Assembly: GCF_022701295.1 (NCBI RefSeq)
Contig: NZ_CP033204.1
Span: 3,224,001-3,288,000, forward strand
DNA: 64,000 nucleotides
Direction: 5' to 3'
From: Sphingopyxis sp. YF1
GTDB lineage: Bacteria; Pseudomonadota; Alphaproteobacteria; Sphingomonadales; Sphingomonadaceae
This document shows positions 8,204 through 16,768 of the stretch, one piece after another; position 1 is the first letter of the stretch; each line of letters opens with the position of its first letter. The position numbers were made by a program, and so were the translations under genes. Below the pieces are notes generated by a model. That model saw only the letters and a program-made list of their open reading frames with translations. It had not been told where the DNA came from and did no database searches.

Positions 8204-8581
8204 TTAGCCTTCGCCGGCTTCCGACCGGTATTCGCGGCGCTCCGCAATACGTGCCGATTTACCAGTGCGTCCACGCAGATAGTAAAGCTTCGCACGACGG
8301 ACAGCGCCCTTGCGGACGACGGTAATCGAATCGATGTTGGGCGAGTAAAGCGGGAAGACGCGCTCGACACCTTCGCCGAACGACATTTTGCGCACGGTGA
8401 AGTTGGAGCCCATGCCCTTGTTCGAGCGTGCGATGCACACGCCTTCGAAATTCTGCACGCGGGTGCGCTCGCCTTCGACGACCTTCACGCCGACCTTCAG
8501 CGTGTCGCCAGGACGGAATTCGGGGATCGTCTTGCCAGCCTTGGCGATTTCTTCGGCTTCGATCGTCTGGATGAGGTTCAT
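8204..8581 (-). CDS. rplS: 50S ribosomal protein L19
   Basis: 125 aa, normal length. Structural protein at the 30S-50S interface. Seen: [12 protein letters not shown] start, [32 protein letters not shown] and the C-terminal [15 protein letters not shown], all highly conserved in L19. Its ATG overlaps the trmD stop (ATGA, 8578-8581), so translation is coupled to trmD. A strong terminator follows. Confidence 0.98.
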   Translation of the reverse strand: MNLIQTIEAEEIAKAGKTIPEFRPGDTLKVGVKVVEGERTRVQNFEGVCIARSNKGMGSNFTVRKMSFGEGVERVFPLYSPNIDSITVVRKGAVRRAKLYYLRGRTGKSARIAERREYRSEAGEG

Positions 8582-9324
8582 GTCCTCGTGTCCTTTTCTT
8601 TTCGCCGCGCGCCAGAGGCAGGTCGGTCCCGAGCGCCCTCATGGCGCTCCCAAAGGTCCGGCCTGCGTAACCGTGTGTCGACCTCGGCCTGGTGTTTCCG
8701 CCAGGCCGCGATCTTCGCATGATCCCCCGATCGCAGCACTTCGGGGATCGTGCGCCCTTCCCATGTAACGGGCCGGGTATAGTGCGGATATTCGAGCAAA
8801 CCGTTTTCGAACGATTCGTCGTCCCCGCTGGAAGCCGCGCCCATTACGCCGGGAAGCAGGCGAATGCAAGCGTCGAGGAGGAGGAGTGCTCCCATCTCGC
8901 CGCCCGACAGGATGATGTCGCCCATCGACAGCTGCTCGATCGGCCGACCTTCGAAAATCCGTTCGTCGAAACCCTCGAACCGTCCGCACAGGATGATCGC
9001 CCCCGGACCGGCGGACAGGTCGCGAATGCGGCGCTGGGTGACCGGTGCGCCGCGCGGGGTCATCGCGAGCAGCGGCAGCCCCGGATTCGCCGCGACCGCA
9101 TGATCGATCGCCGCGGCGAGCACGTCGGCCTTGAGCACCATGCCGGCGCCGCCGCCCGCCGGGGTGTCGTCGACGGTGCGGTGCCTGTCGGTCGCGAAGT
9201 CGCGGATCTGCACCGGTGCGCACGACCAGACCCCCGCCTCGAGCGCGCGGCCCGCCATGCTGTGGCCCAGCGGGCCGGGAAACATGTCGGGATAGAGGGT
9301 GAGGGGAACGGCGGCAAAGGTCAT
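8578..9324 (-). CDS. trmD: tRNA (guanine-37-N1)-methyltransferase
   Basis: 248 aa from the ATG at 9322-9324. Methylates G37 of tRNAs reading CNN codons, using SAM in the SPOUT trefoil-knot fold, and prevents +1 frameshifting. Seen: [46 protein letters not shown] (knot), [11 protein letters not shown] and the C-terminal [10 protein letters not shown]. Its start codon overlaps the stop of an upstream LysR gene (ATGA, 9321-9324), and its stop overlaps the rplS start. The usual upstream neighbour rimM is about 4.6 kb away, so trmD appears to depend on transcription through lysR. Confidence 0.97.
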   Translation of the reverse strand: MTFAAVPLTLYPDMFPGPLGHSMAGRALEAGVWSCAPVQIRDFATDRHRTVDDTPAGGGAGMVLKADVLAAAIDHAVAANPGLPLLAMTPRGAPVTQRRIRDLSAGPGAIILCGRFEGFDERIFEGRPIEQLSMGDIILSGGEMGALLLLDACIRLLPGVMGAASSGDDESFENGLLEYPHYTRPVTWEGRTIPEVLRSGDHAKIAAWRKHQAEVDTRLRRPDLWERHEGARDRPASGARRKEKDTRT

Positions 9325-10241
9325 GGCAGCGGCTGCCATAGCGCCTCGGGAAGCCGGTGGCGATCCTTGTCCAGTTCGGCGTGCAGCCATTCGCGAAAAC
9401 GCTCGATCTTGCGGACTCCGACGCGGTTTTCGCGGTTGACCAGATAATGCGCGGTGCCCGGCTGGTAGAGCGCGCCGAACGGCTGGACGAGGCGTCCGGC
9501 ATCGAGTTCGGCGCGCCAAAGCAGCGGCGTCATGAGCGCTATGCCATACCCCCCCTGCACCGCACTCGCTTCCTGCAACTGGCTGTCGAGTTCGATGCCG
9601 CGGCGCTGCGGCGGGGGAACGGCGTCGACCCCGGCGGCGGCGAACCAGCCCGCCCACCACGGATCGTTGGGTGCAAGGCGGTCGACGCGGAGCAGATCGG
9701 CCGGCCGTTCGATGCGGTTGGTGGTGAGGAAGCCTGGCGCGCAAATAGGCGTGACGTGGCTCCGATAGAGAAAATCGGCACGCAGCCCGGGCCAGGGCGC
9801 ACGCCCGACACGAACCGCGACGTCGACGTTGGTGGCGTCGAAATCGACCAGTTCGTTGTTCATCGACATGCGCACCGCAAGGTCGGGATAGGCGAGCTGG
9901 AAGCCGCCGATCCGCGCGCTGAGCCAGGTGCCCCCGAAGGTGGTCATCGCGTCGATCGTTAGCACGTCGGCCTCGTCGCTGCCGAGGGCCGCGAACGCGT
10001 CGCCCATGGTCGCAAAGGCGTTGCTGATCGCCGGGAGCAGCCGCCGCCCGGTTTCGGACAGGCGTACCCGTCCCTTTTCACGGACGAAAAGCGCACGGCC
10101 GATCCGGTCCTCCAATTGACGTACCTGATAGCTGACCGCTGCCTGCGTCATTCCCAGCTCCTCGGCGGCACGCGAAAAATTCTGCAGTCGCCCGGCGACT
10201 TCGAAGGCACGGATGGCGGCGAGAGGAGGCAGCTTGATCAT
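9321..10241 (-). CDS. LysR-family transcriptional regulator (GcvA-like)
   Basis: 306 aa. Residues about 6-65 form the LysR winged helix-turn-helix ([38 protein letters not shown]). Residues 90-300 form the periplasmic-binding-protein-like effector domain, with the GcvA/AmpR-type [22 protein letters not shown] segment. Targets unknown. It is divergent from a 67-aa ORF at 10343, and its own start lies beside a perfect inverted repeat (10247-10267). Unusually for a regulator, its stop codon overlaps the start of the housekeeping gene trmD. Confidence 0.93.
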   Translation of the reverse strand: MIKLPPLAAIRAFEVAGRLQNFSRAAEELGMTQAAVSYQVRQLEDRIGRALFVREKGRVRLSETGRRLLPAISNAFATMGDAFAALGSDEADVLTIDAMTTFGGTWLSARIGGFQLAYPDLAVRMSMNNELVDFDATNVDVAVRVGRAPWPGLRADFLYRSHVTPICAPGFLTTNRIERPADLLRVDRLAPNDPWWAGWFAAAGVDAVPPPQRRGIELDSQLQEASAVQGGYGIALMTPLLWRAELDAGRLVQPFGALYQPGTAHYLVNRENRVGVRKIERFREWLHAELDKDRHRLPEALWQPLP

Positions 10242-10246
10242 TCTAC

Positions 10247-10267
10247 TATATAAATTCTCCTTATATA
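10247..10267. promoter_or_regulatory. perfect AT-rich inverted repeat at the lysR start, candidate autoregulatory operator
   Basis: TATATAA, seven bases, TTATATA, beginning 6 bp upstream of the lysR ATG and overlapping its GGAGAA Shine-Dalgarno (10255-10260). LysR regulators typically bind interrupted dyads in the divergent intergenic region; binding here is inference. Confidence 0.4.
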
Positions 10268-10342
10268 TTTGTGCAAAGCTTTTGTTGGCGATCGGCCGCG
10301 CGAACGGACATTTTGCATCCGTCCAACAACAGGAGATTTGTG

Positions 10343-10546
10343 ATGAAGGACGAAATCTGGATGCGGAACTGGAATGAGGGCCACCCGCATTTCAGCCGCG
10401 ATCTGCACCGCGGCATTCTTTGGCTGCTGACCCCGTTCCGGCGTCTTGGCGCATGGATCGCGCTGCCAAGCGCACCGGGCGCAGACAGCGTCTTCGCGCG
10501 GGTTGCGGCGCATTGCGGGATTCCGGCGCGGCGCAAGGCTCGATGA
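10343..10546 (+). CDS. small hypothetical protein divergent from lysR
   Basis: 67 aa. It starts at ATG 10343 behind a good AGGAG Shine-Dalgarno (10331-10335). The product is Trp/Arg-rich (MKDEIWMRNWNEGHPHFS, then a hydrophobic stretch LHRGILWLLTPFRRLGAW that could be an amphipathic or short membrane helix). No family recognised. Being divergent from the LysR gene and followed within 20 bp by a 25-bp inverted repeat makes it a plausible LysR target, but it could also be non-coding. Confidence 0.5.
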   Translation: MKDEIWMRNWNEGHPHFSRDLHRGILWLLTPFRRLGAWIALPSAPGADSVFARVAAHCGIPARRKAR

Positions 10547-10563
10547 CGGTTCCGCGCAACCGG

Positions 10564-10631
10564 CCGCAGCGCCGGGCTTGCCGAAGGGAGTCCCCGCCGC
10601 AAGGCGCCCTTCGGCAAGCCCGGCGCTGCGG
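10564..10631. repeat. 25-bp perfect inverted repeat (REP-like hairpin)
   Basis: Arms at 10564-10588 and 10607-10631 are perfect reverse complements around an 18-nt loop (CCGCAGCGCCGGGCTTGCCG at the outer left). It lies between the small ORF and the diguanylate cyclase gene. There is no T-run, so it is more likely a REP-type element than an intrinsic terminator. Confidence 0.8.
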
Positions 10632-10720
10632 TCCTCTTGCCCCAAGCTTGCCAACGCGACGTTAACCAAAAATCAGCGGCTCGGCGCTTAACCTCCCCTC
10701 TCTCGGACCAGGGGAATCGA

Positions 10721-11968
10721 ATGGCGCGATGGGCGCAAGCGTTGGCAATCGGCGCGGGGCTGTTGGGCAGCGCCGTGCCCGCGCACGCGCAGTCGCGGTT
10801 CGCCGATGCCACGACGATGACTTGGGACGGCGTCCTCACGGGGATCTTCCTGGGCCTCCTCCTCTTTTCTCTGGCCTACAACGCCGCCTTTTATGCGCTG
10901 CTTCGCGAACGATTCCTGATCTGGCAAAGCGGGCGCGCTCTTGCCTATTTCGCCCTGGCGATCGGCCTTTCGCCGCTTGCGATGGGGCCCATTCTCGCTC
11001 CCGACAGCTTCGCGCGTCAGGTGTGGATCAGTTTTTTCTTCGATCTGGGCGTCGTGGTATCGGGGCCGTTCCTGCGCGCCTATCTCGAGCGCGACACGAT
11101 ACCCCGCTGGGCCTGGCCGCTGCTCGGCTGGCCGCCGTTCCTGATCCTGCTGACGACGCCCGTGACGGTGATGGCGGCCCCGCCCGCGCTCTATTTCGCG
11201 CTGCGCAACCTCGCTCTTCTGGCAATGCTCATCCTGTGCGTGACGACGATTACCATCGCGCTGCGCCGCGGCAGCCGCACCGCGCGGTACCAGGCGGCAG
11301 CGTGGAGCGGCATTGGCGGCGTCTATGGCGTCAGCCTGTTACACGACATCATACTCAAGGCGCCTTTCGAAGCCTTCCTCTTTGCCCTGTTTCCCGCGCT
11401 CGGGCTCGAGGTCATGCTCACCGCGCTCGGCGTTCTCGACCGCCTCGTCCGCCTGCGCCGCGAGCGGCAGGAAGCGCGCGCGCAGGCCGAGGCGATGCGG
11501 GTGATCGCGCATACCGACCCGCTTACCGGACTGCCCAACCGCCGCGCGATCGAGGAGAGTTACAAAGGCGAAGCACCGGTCGCGATCGCCATCGTCGACA
11601 TCGACCATTTCAAGGCGATCAACGACCGGCACGGCCATGATGTCGGCGATCGGGTGATCTTCGCTACCGGGGTCGCGCTGGGATCGGGCAGCGCGATGGC
11701 GGCCCGAATCGGGGGCGAGGAATTCGCGCTGCTGTTCCGCTGCGAAGCGGGCGCGGTCGCCGGCGAAGCCGAAAAGCTGCGCCGCCGCGTCGGCGCCTAT
11801 ATCGCACAGATGGTGCCGTCGTTGCAGCGTCCGGTGACGGCGAGCATGGGCCTCGTCCATATCGCGCGCGACACGAGTTTCGGCGCGGCGATGAAGTCGG
11901 CCGACATCAACCTCTACGCCGCAAAGGAAAGCGGGCGCGACCGGGTGGTGTTCGTCGAAGCGGCGTGA
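10721..11968 (+). CDS. membrane diguanylate cyclase (7TM sensor + GGDEF)
   Basis: 415 aa. Starts at ATG 10721 with AGGGGAA upstream. A signal peptide (to about residue 26, AHAQ) is followed by about seven hydrophobic helices (residues 40-240) in a 7TMR-DISM-like arrangement without a clear periplasmic domain. A short coiled segment then leads to a GGDEF domain (about 260-412). The catalytic signature is GGEEF (RIGGEEFALLF), with DPLTGLPNRRA and DIDHFKAINDRHGHDVGD intact, so active c-di-GMP synthesis is predicted. The RxxD inhibitory site is not in its usual place five residues before the motif. It is convergent with the 96-aa membrane protein gene, 6 bp apart. Confidence 0.92.
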   Translation: MARWAQALAIGAGLLGSAVPAHAQSRFADATTMTWDGVLTGIFLGLLLFSLAYNAAFYALLRERFLIWQSGRALAYFALAIGLSPLAMGPILAPDSFARQVWISFFFDLGVVVSGPFLRAYLERDTIPRWAWPLLGWPPFLILLTTPVTVMAAPPALYFALRNLALLAMLILCVTTITIALRRGSRTARYQAAAWSGIGGVYGVSLLHDIILKAPFEAFLFALFPALGLEVMLTALGVLDRLVRLRRERQEARAQAEAMRVIAHTDPLTGLPNRRAIEESYKGEAPVAIAIVDIDHFKAINDRHGHDVGDRVIFATGVALGSGSAMAARIGGEEFALLFRCEAGAVAGEAEKLRRRVGAYIAQMVPSLQRPVTASMGLVHIARDTSFGAAMKSADINLYAAKESGRDRVVFVEAA

Positions 11969-11974
11969 GCGCAC

Positions 11975-12265
11975 TCATCCGCGCGAACGCGACGCGAACT
12001 GGAGGGTGGCGAGCGTCGCCAGCGCCACGAGGACCCCGACGCCGATCGACAGCCCGAGAAACAGAAGCGGTCCGGAGTCGGCACCCCCGCCAGCGGTCCC
12101 GCCCTCGCCGCGATGGACCGCACCCGCGAGCAACAGGATCGGCGCGTTGCCGGCGAGCACGCCGACGAGCCATGCCAGCGGCAGCGACCGACCGCGCAGC
12201 AATCCCCATGCCAGCGCCGCCCCCGCAACGGGAAAGAGCAGCAGGAACAGCGCGAGAAAGCCCAT
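11975..12265 (-). CDS. small hypothetical membrane protein
   Basis: 96 aa with three hydrophobic segments (about 3-22, 28-48 and 66-90) separated by a Gly-rich loop. No family recognised. ATG at 12263-12265 lies 4 bp after the stop of the beta-lactamase-like gene on the same strand, so co-expression with that gene is likely. It ends 6 bp from the convergent diguanylate cyclase gene. Confidence 0.65.
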   Translation of the reverse strand: MGFLALFLLLFPVAGAALAWGLLRGRSLPLAWLVGVLAGNAPILLLAGAVHRGEGGTAGGGADSGPLLFLGLSIGVGVLVALATLATLQFASRSRG

Positions 12266-12269
12266 GGGG

Positions 12270-13778
12270 CTATTCGGACGCCGCCCGCAGGCGCAACGCC
12301 TGAATGGTCGCGGGTGTCGTCGGCGCGAGGAGCAACATGCCGTCGAGTTTCCCCTTTTCGCAGTTCAGCCGGAAAGCGGTCGACAGCGCCCCCAGCGGCG
12401 CGAGCGGTTCGGCGTCGGGGCAGGCACCGAGCCGTTCCTTGAGCAGCGCGAGTTCGGCCGCCCAGTTCGCGGCCGACCGGTCCATAAGAAAGTTCATTGC
12501 CAGCCGGCCCTCGAGCGGCCCGATATTGCCCGCGGCATAGGCAGCGCGCGCAGCGGCGAAGGCTTCCGCGACCGCCGGCGAAACCGGCACGGCTGGGCTT
12601 TCGAGCAGGCCCGCACCCTCCATCGCGACCGCCGTGTCCCACGCGGGTCCCGACGGCCCGGCATAGGTACGATTGGCGAGCGCGAAGATACCGACGCCAT
12701 GATCCGGCATCAGCATCACATGGCTGCCATAGCCCGGATAACCGCCGCCATGCGCCATGGTCAGGCCAAGGTCGCAATCCTGCGCGACGCGCCAGCCCAT
12801 GCCATAGGCGAGGCTCTGCTTGCACGCATCCGCACCCGTCGATCCGATGCGGCTGGCGACCGAGGTGAAATTGAGCCCCTGCGCCATCTCGCGCACCGTC
12901 GCGCGCTTGACCGGACCGGTGTCGGGATCGTCGCGCGCGGGCCATGCCGACAGCAGGAAGGCGACCCATTTGGCATAGTCGTTCGCGCTGACCTGCAACC
13001 CGCCCATCGCGTTGAACGCCCCGTCGATCATCTCGGGCTCGGGCGACCAGCGATCATTTTCCCAGCGGTAGCCGCGCGCATAGCGGGCGTTCGGCGCCTT
13101 CGGCGCGTCGAAACCGCTGTCCGCCATGCCGAGCGGGGTCAGGATCGCCTGCCGGACATAGTCGGTGTAAGCCATGCCCGAGGCATTGGTCACGATCCGG
13201 CCGAGCAGCGCATAACCGAAGTTCGAATATTCATGCTGGCTCTGCGGCACGCGGCTGAACGGCACGCCCGCCGCGATCATCGTCGTGAACGCATCCTGCG
13301 ACAACACCTGCTGGCGATCGCCCCACGGATCATCGGTGACCAGCCCGCCGACATGCTGGAGCAGGTCGCGCACCCGGATGCGCGGGCTGTCCTTCGTCGG
13401 ATAGGTCCAGCCCTTCATCTCGGGCACATATTGTTCGGCGAGGTCATCGAGGCGGAGCTTGCCGTCGTCGCGCAGTTTCAGGATCGCGAGCGCGGTGAAC
13501 GCCTTGGTCATCGACGCGATGCGGAACAGGCTGTCGGGGGTGACGGGGCTCTTGTCGGCGATATTCTGGACCCCGGCACCCTTTACATAGGCCAGCCTGC
13601 CGTCCTTGACGATGCCGTACACGAGCCCGGGGACATGCGCTTCGGCCTGATATTTGGCGAAAAGCGCGTCGATCTCGGGCGCGAGCTGGTCAAGGGTCTT
13701 GGGGGCGGGGCCCTGGGCGAAGGCCAGTGTCGGCGCGACGAGCGCCGAAGCCATGAGAAAAGCGGAAATCAAACGCAT
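12270..13778 (-). CDS. exported serine beta-lactamase/esterase family hydrolase (class C-like fold)
   Basis: 502 aa from ATG 13776-13778, which has GGAGG just upstream. The signal peptide is residues 1-22 (LAFAQ). The beta-lactamase domain occupies about 30-380: SxxK nucleophile in IASMTKAFTALAI, YxN motif in YSNFGYALLG and HGGGYPGYGSH as the KTG/HxG equivalent. The C-terminal 120 residues form a separate helical region. Members include penicillin-binding-protein-like peptidases and esterases, so this should not be read as antibiotic resistance without testing. It lies between rimM and trmD, inside the split ribosomal/SRP block. Confidence 0.9.
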   Translation of the reverse strand: MRLISAFLMASALVAPTLAFAQGPAPKTLDQLAPEIDALFAKYQAEAHVPGLVYGIVKDGRLAYVKGAGVQNIADKSPVTPDSLFRIASMTKAFTALAILKLRDDGKLRLDDLAEQYVPEMKGWTYPTKDSPRIRVRDLLQHVGGLVTDDPWGDRQQVLSQDAFTTMIAAGVPFSRVPQSQHEYSNFGYALLGRIVTNASGMAYTDYVRQAILTPLGMADSGFDAPKAPNARYARGYRWENDRWSPEPEMIDGAFNAMGGLQVSANDYAKWVAFLLSAWPARDDPDTGPVKRATVREMAQGLNFTSVASRIGSTGADACKQSLAYGMGWRVAQDCDLGLTMAHGGGYPGYGSHVMLMPDHGVGIFALANRTYAGPSGPAWDTAVAMEGAGLLESPAVPVSPAVAEAFAAARAAYAAGNIGPLEGRLAMNFLMDRSAANWAAELALLKERLGACPDAEPLAPLGALSTAFRLNCEKGKLDGMLLLAPTTPATIQALRLRAASE

Positions 13779-13787
13779 CCCGAACCT

Positions 13788-13874
13788 CCGTTCGTGCCGA
13801 CCTTGTCGAAGCACCATTCTGTCCTTCCGACATAGAAAGGAAGAATGTCCCGCCGACAAGTTCGGGGCGAACGG
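13788..13874. repeat. dispersed palindromic repeat, family B copy 1
   Basis: Begins CCGTTCGTGCCGACCTTGTC and ends CGACAAGTTCGGGGCGAACGG: imperfect inverted ends (CCGTTCG/CGAACGG, TTGTCG/CGACAA) around a GC-poorer middle that also folds (GTCCTTCC...GGAAG). A related copy lies at 59327-59412. It sits between rimM and the beta-lactamase-like gene. Confidence 0.75.
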
Positions 13875-13893
13875 ATTTTATGGGAAGGAGCCG

Positions 13894-14403
13894 TTATTCA
13901 ACAAAAGCCGCGTCGACGGTCACGCCATCGGTATCCCACGCGGGTACCGCCCGCTCGTTCATCGGCACCATGAAACGCACGGGCTTCTTGCCGGTCTCGG
14001 AGGGCTTCTCGATCTCGAGAATGTCGCCCGCGCCGAAATTTTCGACCGCGACGACATGGCCGATGGCGGCCCCATCGGTCGATACGCATGGCAGTCCGAG
14101 CAGGTCGTGGTGATAATATTCGCCCGGGCCAAGCGACGGCAGCGCCGAACGCGGGACCGTGAGCAATGTGCCGCGCAGCGCCTCGGCCGCACTGCGGTCG
14201 GCGATCTCGGCAAAGGTCGCGACCGCCCCCTGGTTGGCGGGGCGCACCGATTTGAGGGTCAGCTTGCGCGCGCCTGCATCGAAAACGGAAAAGGCGCGGA
14301 GAGCCTCCGCGCCTTCGCCAAACAGCTTCAGGCGCACCTCACCCCGCACCCCATGCGCGCCGGCAATGGCGGCGAGGGTGACGGGGCGGTTTGCGTCGGC
14401 CAA
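13894..14403 (-). CDS. rimM: ribosome maturation factor RimM
   Basis: 169 aa. Assists 30S head assembly by binding S19. Seen: N-terminal RimM beta-barrel (VTLAAIAGAHGVRGEVRLKLFGE) and the PRC-barrel domain (LGPGEYYHHDLLGLPCVS ... GHVVAVENFGAGDILEI). The start is a TTG at 14401-14403, three bases past the rpsP stop, with GAAGGC upstream; no better ATG gives the conserved N-terminus. It follows rpsP as in most bacteria, but trmD does not follow it here. Confidence 0.95.
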   Translation of the reverse strand: MADANRPVTLAAIAGAHGVRGEVRLKLFGEGAEALRAFSVFDAGARKLTLKSVRPANQGAVATFAEIADRSAAEALRGTLLTVPRSALPSLGPGEYYHHDLLGLPCVSTDGAAIGHVVAVENFGAGDILEIEKPSETGKKPVRFMVPMNERAVPAWDTDGVTVDAAFVE

Positions 14404-14406
14404 GGC

Positions 14407-15009
14407 TTAGCCTTCGGCCTTTTCTTCGGCGACCGGGCCGCCCTCGGCGACTTCCTCGGCGATCGCGGTCGCGTCTTCGGCGGTCGCGCCGGCCGGGACT
14501 TCGTCGGCCACCGCTTCGGCGACGGCTTCGGCGGTTTCTTCGCTCTTCACCGAACCGGTCGCATCCGACTCAGCGGCTTCGGGCGCGGCGGCTTCAGCGG
14601 CGGGCGCCTCTTCAACAGCTTCGGGTTCCGGCGCCGGAGCGGCGGCGGCTGCAGCGGCGGCCTCTTCGGCTTCAGCGATCTTCGCGGCCTTTTCCTCGGC
14701 GCGTTCCTTGGCCTTTTCGCCGGGGACACCCTTGTTCGGGTTGTTGCGCGCGGCGCGTTCCTTGACGCCGGCGGCGTCGAGGAAACGGGCGACGCGGTCG
14801 CTCGGCTGGGCGCCGACGCTCAGCCAATGCTTCGCGCGCTCGGTGTCGAGCTTGACGCGCTCGGGATTGTCCTTGCCGAGCAGCGGATTGTAGCTGCCGA
14901 TGCGCTCGATGAAGCGGCCGTCGCGCGGGCTGCGCGAATCGGCGACGACGATCTTGTAATAGGGGCGCTTTTTCGAACCGCCGCGCGAAAGGCGAATGGA
15001 GGTAGCCAT
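14407..15009 (-). CDS. rpsP: 30S ribosomal protein S16 with a long acidic Ala/Glu tail
   Basis: 200 aa. Residues 1-82 are canonical S16 ([42 protein letters not shown]). Residues about 83-115 are charged ([24 protein letters not shown]) and the remaining 85 residues are a low-complexity Ala/Glu/Pro tail ending AEEKAEG. S16 is usually 80-90 aa and extended versions occur in alphaproteobacteria; this one more than doubles the protein. The tail is acidic, whereas the L21 tail in this window is Lys/Ala-rich. It lies between ffh and rimM. Confidence 0.96.
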   Translation of the reverse strand: MATSIRLSRGGSKKRPYYKIVVADSRSPRDGRFIERIGSYNPLLGKDNPERVKLDTERAKHWLSVGAQPSDRVARFLDAAGVKERAARNNPNKGVPGEKAKERAEEKAAKIAEAEEAAAAAAAAPAPEPEAVEEAPAAEAAAPEAAESDATGSVKSEETAEAVAEAVADEVPAGATAEDATAIAEEVAEGGPVAEEKAEG

Positions 15010-15046
15010 GATATTGTCCTTCTACGTCTGAACTGGGTTGTCTGGG

Positions 15047-16498
15047 TTATTTCTTCTTGTTCATCAAATTGGCGAGTTCGGGCGGGATCGCCCCGCCGCC
15101 GAGGCCGGGAAGACCGCCGAGGCCGCCGCCCCCGCCGCCGCCCATTCCGGGAATGCCGCCGCCCTTGCCGAACAGCGCGCCGAGCCCCTTCAATCCGCCC
15201 ATCTTGCGGATCTTCTTCATCGCACCGGCCATTTCCTGGTGCATCTTGAGCACCTTGTTGACCTGTTGCACCGTGGTACCCGAACCGTTGGCGATGCGGA
15301 TCTTGCGCTTCGCGGTCAGGATTTCGGGTTTCGCGCGTTCCTTCGGGGTCATCGACCCCATGATCGCGTCGAAGTGGACAAGCATCTTGTCGTCGGCGCC
15401 GCCCTGCGCCATCGCCAGCTGCGCCTTCTTGATCCCGGGGATCATGCCGGCGAGCGCGCCGAGGCCGCCCATGCGACGCATCTGGTTGAGCTGCGTGCGC
15501 AGGTCGTTGAGGTCGAAGATGCCCTTGGCCATCTTCGCCGCCATCGCCTCGGCCTCTTCGGCCTGGATGGTTTCGGCGGCGCGCTCGACGAGGCTGACGA
15601 CATCGCCCATACCGAGGATGCGGCCCGCGATGCGCGACGGCTGGAAGAGTTCGAGCCCGTCGAGCTTTTCGCCGGTGCCCGCGAATTTGATCGGCTTGCC
15701 GGTGACCGCACGCATCGACAGCGCGGCACCGCCGCGCGCGTCGCCGTCCATGCGGGTGAGCACGACGCCGGTGAGCGGCACCTGGTCGGTGAAGCGCTGC
15801 GCGACCTGTACCGCGTCCTGCCCGGTCAGGCTGTCGACGACGAGCAGCGTTTCGGTGGGGTTCGCCGTGCGCGACACCGCCTGCATCTCGTCCATCAGTT
15901 GCTGGTCGACGTGGAGGCGGCCCGCGGTATCGAGCATCAGCACATCGAAGCCCTGAAGCTTCGCGGCCTGCATCGCGCGCTGTGCGATCTCGACCGGCTG
16001 CTGGCCCGCGATGATCGGCAAGGTCGCGACATCGATCTGGCCGCCGAGGACGGCGAGCTGTTCCTGCGCGGCGGGGCGATTGACGTCCAGCGACGCCATC
16101 AGCACCTTCTTGCGTTCCTTGTCCTTCAGGCGCTTCGCGATCTTCGCGGTCGTCGTCGTCTTGCCCGAGCCCTGGAGGCCGACCATCATGATGACCGCGG
16201 GCGGCGCGACGTTGAGATCGAGCTCGGCGGTTTCGGAGCCGAGCATCTCGGTCAGCGCGTCGCTGACGATCTTGACCACCTGCTGGCCCGGGGTGACCGA
16301 ACGCAAGACATTCTGGCCGATCGCGAGTTCGGTGACCTGATCGACGAAGCTGCGCACGACGGGGAGCGCGACATCGGCTTCGAGCAGCGCGATTCGCACT
16401 TCGCGCATCGCGGCGCGCACGTCGGCCTCGGTCAGCGCGCCGCGGCCGCGGAGCTTCCCGAAAACATCGCCAAGCCGATTGCTCAGACTGTCGAACAT
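15047..16498 (-). CDS. ffh: signal recognition particle protein Ffh
   Basis: 483 aa from ATG 16496-16498 (MFDSLSNRLGDVFGKL). GTPase that binds signal sequences and 4.5S RNA and docks with FtsY for co-translational membrane targeting. N domain about 1-90; G domain with GLQGSGKTTT, DTAGR and TRMDGDARGG. The Met-rich M domain is about 300-440 and includes the RNA-binding GSGTTVQQVNKVLKMHQEM. It ends in a Gly-rich tail (GMGGGGGGGLGGLPG). It heads the ffh-rpsP-rimM group. FtsY, its receptor, is encoded at 20516. A 270-bp region separates it from the divergent GGDEF-EAL gene; no 4.5S RNA gene was recognised there. Confidence 0.98.
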   Translation of the reverse strand: MFDSLSNRLGDVFGKLRGRGALTEADVRAAMREVRIALLEADVALPVVRSFVDQVTELAIGQNVLRSVTPGQQVVKIVSDALTEMLGSETAELDLNVAPPAVIMMVGLQGSGKTTTTAKIAKRLKDKERKKVLMASLDVNRPAAQEQLAVLGGQIDVATLPIIAGQQPVEIAQRAMQAAKLQGFDVLMLDTAGRLHVDQQLMDEMQAVSRTANPTETLLVVDSLTGQDAVQVAQRFTDQVPLTGVVLTRMDGDARGGAALSMRAVTGKPIKFAGTGEKLDGLELFQPSRIAGRILGMGDVVSLVERAAETIQAEEAEAMAAKMAKGIFDLNDLRTQLNQMRRMGGLGALAGMIPGIKKAQLAMAQGGADDKMLVHFDAIMGSMTPKERAKPEILTAKRKIRIANGSGTTVQQVNKVLKMHQEMAGAMKKIRKMGGLKGLGALFGKGGGIPGMGGGGGGGLGGLPGLGGGAIPPELANLMNKKK

Positions 16499-16768
16499 GC
16501 GCCAAAAATCCCTTCTGACAGGCCGCAACGCAAAAGACGCCGGTGAGCGAAACCTCGCCAACCAGCGGCTATCCGTGGACAGACTTTTCCGTCGCGGATG
16601 TCGTATCTGCCCGGTCGCTTGATGCGTCCGGACGCGGGCCCCTTACGCAAAAGCACGGCGATTGGCAAGGCCGGAACGGAAAGCGGCCCACGCTGCGGGG
16701 CGCGGCGCTTAACGCAAATTTCACCGCTTCGCGCGCATTGTCGGGCCGATTGTGGGGGATAGTGATCA

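Noticed and set aside
12006..13835. 609-codon plus-strand open frame
   Set aside because: Lies opposite the beta-lactamase-like gene, whose SxxK, YxN and signal peptide are clear.
16663..16694. GGCCGGAACGGAAAGCGGCC near ffh, resembling the conserved loop of 4.5S SRP RNA
   Set aside because: Spacing and the GGAAGGAAGCAG core do not match; only a short local hairpin is formed.
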